This document shows, piece after piece, positions 15,877 through 19,619 of a stretch of DNA of 19,619 nucleotides. The stretch covers positions 1 through 19,619 of the forward strand of contig JBBSDW010000050.1 in assembly GCA_038240295.1 (NCBI GenBank). The letters run 5' to 3'. The position numbers and the translations under genes were made by a program. The notes beneath the pieces are model-generated. The model was not told the DNA's origin, searched no databases, and was given only the letters and a program-made list of their open reading frames with translations. Source of the stretch: JABDDM01 sp038240295 (GTDB lineage Bacteria > Bacteroidota > Ignavibacteria > Palsa-1295). Numbering within the stretch: position 1 is the first letter of the stretch; each line of letters starts with the position of its first letter.

Positions 15877-16317
15877 ATCAGACCTTGGCAGCCCATTCTG
15901 CAATTTTGTTGGCTGATGGGCTTGCAGTTCGAGATCGGATGTAGTATCTTTGTTCATCGAGTCTCTTGTAGTCGTGGATAACGCTTGCCCAGCGCCCCAC
16001 AGCTTGTTTGCTTTAATTAAAACCTTATTCACAATGTTTGGACGCCCAGAAGTCACTACTAGGCGGCTCTATACGGAGATTGCTTCTCTATTAGCGGTTA
16101 CGATCGCTTTGATGCTGGTTTTGCAGTAACCACAGGTTTTGCAGTAACCTGTAGCACCACAAGCAGCCACACGGGATAGAACTACTTACCTAAGCAGCGT
16201 GAGCAATAGCTCGCGTGATGAGTCGCATCGAGGAAAATTCGGACAAGTGAGTCTCACGATCACCAGCTCGAACAATGATGCCCCGCCTTTTCAGACGGGA
16301 CATATTTCCCATAGCTT
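15877..16317. other. Gene-free stretch between hairpin and pirin remnants
   Basis: No gene is recognised; the short open frames here match nothing I know. It contains a tandem pair of GGTTTTGCAGTAACC (listed separately). Two scattered DnaA-box-like words (15973-15981 minus, 16025-16033 plus) look like chance. Confidence 0.5.
16117..16149. repeat. Tandem 18-bp-period repeat (two copies)
   Basis: GGTTTTGCAGTAACC occurs at 16117-16131 and again at 16135-16149, a period of 18 bases. Each copy begins with GGTT and ends with AACC, so each is also a short inverted repeat. Confidence 0.75.
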
Positions 16318-16553
16318 TCATACCAAATCGAAGAGCAGAAGCTCGCTTTCGGCAGCTGTCCCCTCAATGGTGACAGAGGCCTTCACTTGCATGGCAACGC
16401 CATCGCCGGCTTGGACCTGCTCGCCGTTGACGATCGCCGCACCTCGCGCCATCTGAAGTCATCCGTGACGACCTGGCTTGAACTCGTGCGTTACACTGCT
16501 GCCCTTCGAAAGCAGAGTTGAATGTAGCTGCGCATCCTGCTGCACAAACATAC
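16318..16553 (-). pseudogene. Pirin C-terminal remnant, copy A
   Basis: Reading leftward, the frame gives QQDAQLHSTLLSKGSSVTHE, then FKPGRHG, a stop, LQMARGAAIVNG and finally AAESELLLFDLV with TGA at 16318-16320. This is nearly identical in pattern to the last ~75 residues of the intact pirin at 18579-19280. The one premature stop is TGA exactly where the intact gene has Trp (GRHGWLQMA). There is no N-terminal half or metal site. Confidence 0.85.
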
Positions 16554-16562
16554 AATCCCAAC

Positions 16563-16668
16563 TCACACCAGATCAAGCAGCAAAAACTCGCTTTCTGGAG
16601 CGCTTACCTTTTATCGGGATTGACGCTCTTTCTTTAACGGCTTCAGTTCCAACGGGACCAAGTATTTT
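16563..16668 (-). pseudogene. Pirin C-terminal remnant, copy B
   Basis: Immediately beyond copy A on the same strand, the sequence reads GTEAVKERASIPIKGK, then after one extra base APESEFLLLDLV and TGA at 16563-16565. The intact pirin ends TAPESEFLLFDLV. It is more diverged upstream and only ~33 codons long. Two pirin 3' ends in tandem imply a former array of pirin paralogues. Confidence 0.72.
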
Positions 16669-16750
16669 TTAGAAGCTGTTCCCTTAGACAAGAGAATGCG
16701 TATATTAGGGGGAACTGATACCGTGTTTACCCGCTATTGCTCTATTCGAT

Positions 16751-18037
16751 ATGTCTGACAATCATGCAAACGCGCTCCCATCCAAGGATGACATTGATGC
16801 ACTTGAACGGCTTGCTGCCCTTCATAAAGCTGGAGACTTAAGCGATGATGAATTTGTGGAGGAGAAAAATGTCCTCCTGCATCATACCCAGCCGGAGGTT
16901 CCAATTGCGCAGGTCTCGAGGAAAAATTCCTCACGTAAGTGGATACTGATCGCGGCGGCGGTTGTCGTGTCTCTGTTTGGGCTGCTCGTTTATTTCTTCG
17001 CGTTTCATCGCATGGCTCCACGCGAAGAGAGAAGGGCAGATTTGCTTAAGGCCTGTGGCTTTGGCGATACTGCAGCGATAGGCCAGTTGCTACGGCAAGA
17101 TTCAACACTCAGTGCTGGATCACCGAACTGCATCGCCGTGGCAATGCGAGCACGTAAGAGGGAGGCAGTTAAGCTGTTGATCGCCTTTCGTGTGAACCCA
17201 AATGGCGTCGATGACTCCGGCTACACGCCTCTGATGTACGCAGCTGCGATGGGCGACACTGCATGTGTTAGAGTAATATATCGAGGAGGTGCGATAGTTG
17301 ACGCCGTTTCCAGCCACCCCAAAGAAGAAGGCACTACAGCAGTCATGCAAGCTGCAATGTATGGAAGACCCGAAACGATCAACACTCTGGCGGAGCTCGG
17401 AGCAAATCTCAGCTTGACGGATAACTCGGGAAAGACAGCCCTCGATTATGCCTCTGCGAGGGGAAAGGCGCAGGCTACAAAAGTACTTTTACAGCACGGT
17501 GCCAGTTCAACGTTACCCAGTATTGCTACCGTCTATCTAAAAGGTCGCTTTTTCGGAACCTCATCGAGAATGCTTATCTATTCCGACATTCCGAACGATC
17601 GTTACGCCGTCGACCTGGCAATGAGAAACCCATACAGCAACGAAAATATCGCCGTTCGAACCATTACGACTGGAGAAGATACCTACACCGTCAACTATAA
17701 CCAGCACACCGTTGCGCATCGACTGCGTGATAGGTCGCAGGCCGATGTTGGTAAAATGATCGATCTGGAAAGCATTGTGGGGTCCATCGGAGACTACAGC
17801 CTGCTTGACAGTCACATGGATACGGTGTTATTCCTTGGCAAACCTTGCCAGGCACTCACCATTGGGACGTATGGATATCGTATAAAGTGCTGGCTGTGGA
17901 ATTCAATGCCGCTAAAGATTGGTGTCTGGAGTGAAAGCGGTCAGATCGTGGACCTTTCTGCAACTAAGATTGATGACAAGAGTGGCATTGACGAGGCCAA
18001 GTTCAGAATTCCTCTTGGATTTGCAAGAGGAGATTGA
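16751..18037 (+). CDS. SHOCT-like / TM / ankyrin-repeat protein with unrecognised C-terminal domain
   Basis: The 428-residue protein has a short SHOCT-like segment at about 17-43 (LERLAALHKAGDLSDDEFVE), a Lys/Arg-flanked TM helix at about 64-84 and an ankyrin block at about 96-252. The best ankyrin units are SGYTPLMYAAAMGDTACVRV, TAVMQAAMYGRPETINTL and GKTALDYASARGKAQATKVL. An unrecognised C-terminal domain of ~170 residues follows (258-428), with a Cys pair near 372-390 and the ending ALTIGTYGYRIKCWLWNSMP then EAKFRIPLGF. That ending loosely recalls DUF4412/LolA-like beta domains (a linkage I cannot confirm). With SHOCT inside and no signal peptide, the ankyrin and C-terminal parts would face the periplasm. 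The start at 16751 is the first ATG. A secreted protein gene follows after 13 bases. Confidence 0.8.
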   Translation: MSDNHANALPSKDDIDALERLAALHKAGDLSDDEFVEEKNVLLHHTQPEVPIAQVSRKNSSRKWILIAAAVVVSLFGLLVYFFAFHRMAPREERRADLLKACGFGDTAAIGQLLRQDSTLSAGSPNCIAVAMRARKREAVKLLIAFRVNPNGVDDSGYTPLMYAAAMGDTACVRVIYRGGAIVDAVSSHPKEEGTTAVMQAAMYGRPETINTLAELGANLSLTDNSGKTALDYASARGKAQATKVLLQHGASSTLPSIATVYLKGRFFGTSSRMLIYSDIPNDRYAVDLAMRNPYSNENIAVRTITTGEDTYTVNYNQHTVAHRLRDRSQADVGKMIDLESIVGSIGDYSLLDSHMDTVLFLGKPCQALTIGTYGYRIKCWLWNSMPLKIGVWSESGQIVDLSATKIDDKSGIDEAKFRIPLGFARGD

Positions 18038-18050
18038 TCTCCAAGCTCCA

Positions 18051-18527
18051 ATGAAAATGTACGCGCCCTATCTTTTAGCAGTGGTGATTGTGCTGTCCTT
18101 TTTGCGGTCTGATGCCTTAGGGCAATCAACTGAGCCAACATCACGGGCACAATTTATTGATACTGCCCTTACTTGGCATCCAACGCCACCAGGTATGATT
18201 GCAGGGGATAACATATGGCAGTTGCTAGGATTAAGCGTTGAGAATAATGACACAATATCCTATTCAAAGCCCAAACTACAAAAAAACGGTCACTGGCGAG
18301 TGTAGCAAAGATTTAATATCAACGTACAGCATCGCCATCAAGGGTTGGTAGGTCAAATCACTCAGTACGTTGAGCTATATTGCCACGAGGAACGGTCGAA
18401 AATTCTGAAAATCGAAGCTATGGAGGACGACGGAGCCATTCGGACTAATCCAGGCATGGATAAATGGGGCTATATAACTCCGGGATCCAGCCAGGATGAA
18501 ATAAAACGGCTCGTTTGCGAGCCGTGA
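18051..18527 (+). pseudogene. Secreted surface-adhesin-E-like protein interrupted by an in-frame amber
   Basis: From ATG 18051 there is a signal peptide (MKMYAPYLLAVVIVLSFLRS then DALGQ) and a frame that meets TAG at 18303-18305 (codon 85). It then continues in the same frame to TGA at 18525-18527. The two halves together (~158 codons) have the layout of small surface-adhesin protein E-like domains. These features are an early W, a Y/S-rich strand followed by GHWRV-x-QRFN, a YVELYCHEERSKIL segment with one Cys, and the ending WGYITPGSSQDEIKRLVCEP with a second Cys. In that family a Trp commonly follows the RV-like pair, so TAG probably replaces TGG. Distance to the ankyrin gene stop is 13 bases, implying one transcript. 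Only an 84-residue product is expected without read-through. Family assignment is tentative. Confidence 0.6.
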
Positions 18528-18578
18528 TGAACGCTACAAACTGAAGGGCATATGATATACTTAGCAGCACATTTTGCA

Positions 18579-19280
18579 CTAAACCAAATCAAACAGCAAA
18601 AACTCGCTTTCGGGCGCTGTCCCTTCGATTGTGATCAAAGCTTCGCCTTCCAGGGCGACTCCATCTCCAGCTTCGGCAGGGGTGCCGTTGACAATCGCCG
18701 CACCTCGCGCCATCTGAAGCCATCCGTGACGACCTGACTTGAACTCGTGCGTTACACTGCTGCCCTTCGAAAGCAGAGTTGAGTATAGCTCTGCATCCTG
18801 CTGAATCGTGACCAGCCCGCCGGCGCCTTCGGGTCCGGCAAGCTTCTGAAGGGAATTGAGCCGATCCTCGCGAGGCAATTTCTTCTGTTCGTAGGTCGGC
18901 GTGATTCCGCGTTTGTTCGGGAAAAGCCAGATCTGCAGAAGGTGTGTTGACTCGGTGTTCGAAGGATTCGATTCACTATGAGTGATACCACTACCCGCCG
19001 ACATTCGCTGAATCTCACCTGGGTAGATAATGCCTCCATTGCCCATGCTATCTTTATGTTCGATAGCCCCTTCCAGGATATAGGTGATGATCTCCATATC
19101 CTCGTGCGGGTGCATGCCGAACTTTCCGCCAGGCATGATCGTGTCCTCATTGATCACGCGCAAATGGCGAAATCCCATCCGCTCAGGATCGTAATAATCG
19201 CTGAACGAGAACGTAAAGTAGGTGTCGAGCCAGCCATGATTGGCATGACCCCGGTCGCTTGCTTTGAGTATCTGAATCAT
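18579..19280 (-). CDS. Pirin family protein (YhhW-like bicupin, putative quercetin 2,3-dioxygenase)
   Basis: Pirins are iron-binding bicupins; some act as quercetinases or redox-linked cofactors, but the real substrate is usually unknown. I choose ATG 19280 (MIQILKASDRG), 233 residues, because a strong GGAGGA lies 8 bases before it. The frame is open 9 codons further. The N-terminal cupin has the metal motif HPHEDMEIITYILEGAIEHK and later THSE (GSGITHSESN), giving three His and one Glu ligand. HANHGWLDTYFTFSFSDYYD near the N terminus is the family signature. The C-terminal cupin ends ESEFLLFDLV with TAG. Copies of its 3' end remain at 16318-16668. Confidence 0.93.
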   Translation of the reverse strand: MIQILKASDRGHANHGWLDTYFTFSFSDYYDPERMGFRHLRVINEDTIMPGGKFGMHPHEDMEIITYILEGAIEHKDSMGNGGIIYPGEIQRMSAGSGITHSESNPSNTESTHLLQIWLFPNKRGITPTYEQKKLPREDRLNSLQKLAGPEGAGGLVTIQQDAELYSTLLSKGSSVTHEFKSGRHGWLQMARGAAIVNGTPAEAGDGVALEGEALITIEGTAPESEFLLFDLV

Positions 19281-19284
19281 AATG

Positions 19285-19298
19285 TGCTCCTCCGAGGA
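19285..19298 (-). promoter_or_regulatory. Palindromic Shine-Dalgarno region of the pirin gene
   Basis: On the coding strand the leader reads ACTCCTCGGAGGAGC just before the ATG. GGAGGA is the strongest ribosome-binding site in the window, and it forms one arm of CTCCTC-GGAGGAG. The palindrome could be an operator for a small dimeric regulator. The loop is too short for an internal hairpin. Confidence 0.5.
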
Positions 19299-19481
19299 GT
19301 ATAACATTTGACCGTTCCCTTTGTTGGTCCCGCGCTTTTTGGGCGTGCATCCTATCGGTGGAGCTGCCTTTTGGTCGCTAACAATTTTGAGCGCTGCCGA
19401 AACATCCGGGGGTAGGAAAGCCGAACCTTAGATTGGAAAAAACGATTTCTGATAGGCCCGAATCAACCTTTGCTACTGCCG

Positions 19482-19619
19482 ATGAAACGAGTTCTTTTGA
19501 CAGCCTCTCTTTCGATTTTAAGCATCGTCACATTCTCAAGAGCTTTCGCACAGCTTTCCCCTGAAGAGGGCGAGCGAGAATGGCGCGCAGGTGAGGAAAT
19601 GCGGCGTCATGCGATAACC
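19482..19619 (+). CDS. Secreted protein, N-terminal part (truncated by window end)
   Basis: ATG at 19482 opens a frame that runs off the window. The first residues form a signal peptide (MKRVLLTASLSILSIVTFSR then AFAQ). A charged, Glu/Arg-rich mature start follows (SPEEGEREWRAGEEMRRH). The 46 visible codons are too few to name a family. It is divergent from the pirin gene across a ~200-base gap that probably carries both promoters. Confidence 0.6.
   Translation, partial: MKRVLLTASLSILSIVTFSRAFAQLSPEEGEREWRAGEEMRRHAIT

Noticed and set aside
15973..16033. Two DnaA-box-like words suggesting a replication origin
   Set aside because: There are only two, about 50 bases apart, one with a mismatch. 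No AT-rich unwinding region and no dnaA, gidA or rpmH neighbour is present.
5358..18305. Genome-wide recoding of TAG to Trp
   Set aside because: greA ends in TAG directly before tRNA-Leu and pirin also ends in TAG, while intact genes use TGG for Trp. A frameshift accompanies the ambers in the BNR gene. Decay is the simpler view.
1..19619. CRISPR array, phage genes or a known defence system
   Set aside because: No regularly spaced repeats, cas-like proteins, phage structural genes or restriction/abortive-infection genes were recognised. The only repeats are the palindromic cluster at 8449-8728 and small pairs.

Overview
The window looks like a chromosomal segment of a free-living member of the Bacteroidota/FCB group. 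Three C-terminal type IX secretion (T9SS) sorting domains or remnants support this, with YPNPF, VYDLVGR and LPSGVYFY-type motifs and K-rich ends. Most starts also lack a strong Shine-Dalgarno, and base composition is moderate. The style of the T9SS tails resembles Ignavibacteria/Kapabacteria-type lineages, but that finer placement is a guess.

Layout. (1) 1-4116: the 3' end of purL, then a membrane histidine kinase and an NtrC-type sigma-54 activator that overlap by ATGA. (2) 4117-9430, accessory: a frameshifted DUF433 antitoxin-like remnant; a decayed secreted BNR/beta-propeller gene with a T9SS tail (four in-frame ambers and one frameshift); an intact secreted GH44 glycanase; a cluster of palindromic REP-like repeats; and an orphan IS3-type OrfA. 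(3) 9431-13775, housekeeping: tRNA-Gly, a small zinc-ribbon protein overlapping rpmG (L33), tRNA-Trp, secE, nusG, yajC, ribBA, greA, tRNA-Leu. This joins translation, transcription elongation, Sec export and riboflavin synthesis. The usual rplKAJL genes do not follow nusG. (4) 13776-15014: a graveyard of two T9SS-exported protein genes and an XRE regulator, each broken. (5) 15163-19619: a four-TM membrane protein; two tandem remnants of pirin 3' ends; a SHOCT-TM-ankyrin protein with an unrecognised C-terminal domain; a surface-adhesin-E-like secreted protein interrupted by an amber; an intact pirin; and the start of another secreted protein.

How the parts may work together. The kinase and activator form one signalling unit of unknown target. 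GH44 and the dead BNR genes point to a polymer-degrading, T9SS-exporting lifestyle. The most unusual features are four things. In-frame TAG codons recur where homology predicts Trp. Three pirin 3' ends bracket the ankyrin genes. The ankyrin protein has an odd architecture. The L33 has Asp in place of its fourth zinc Cys. No CRISPR array, complete transposon, phage or obvious defence system was seen.
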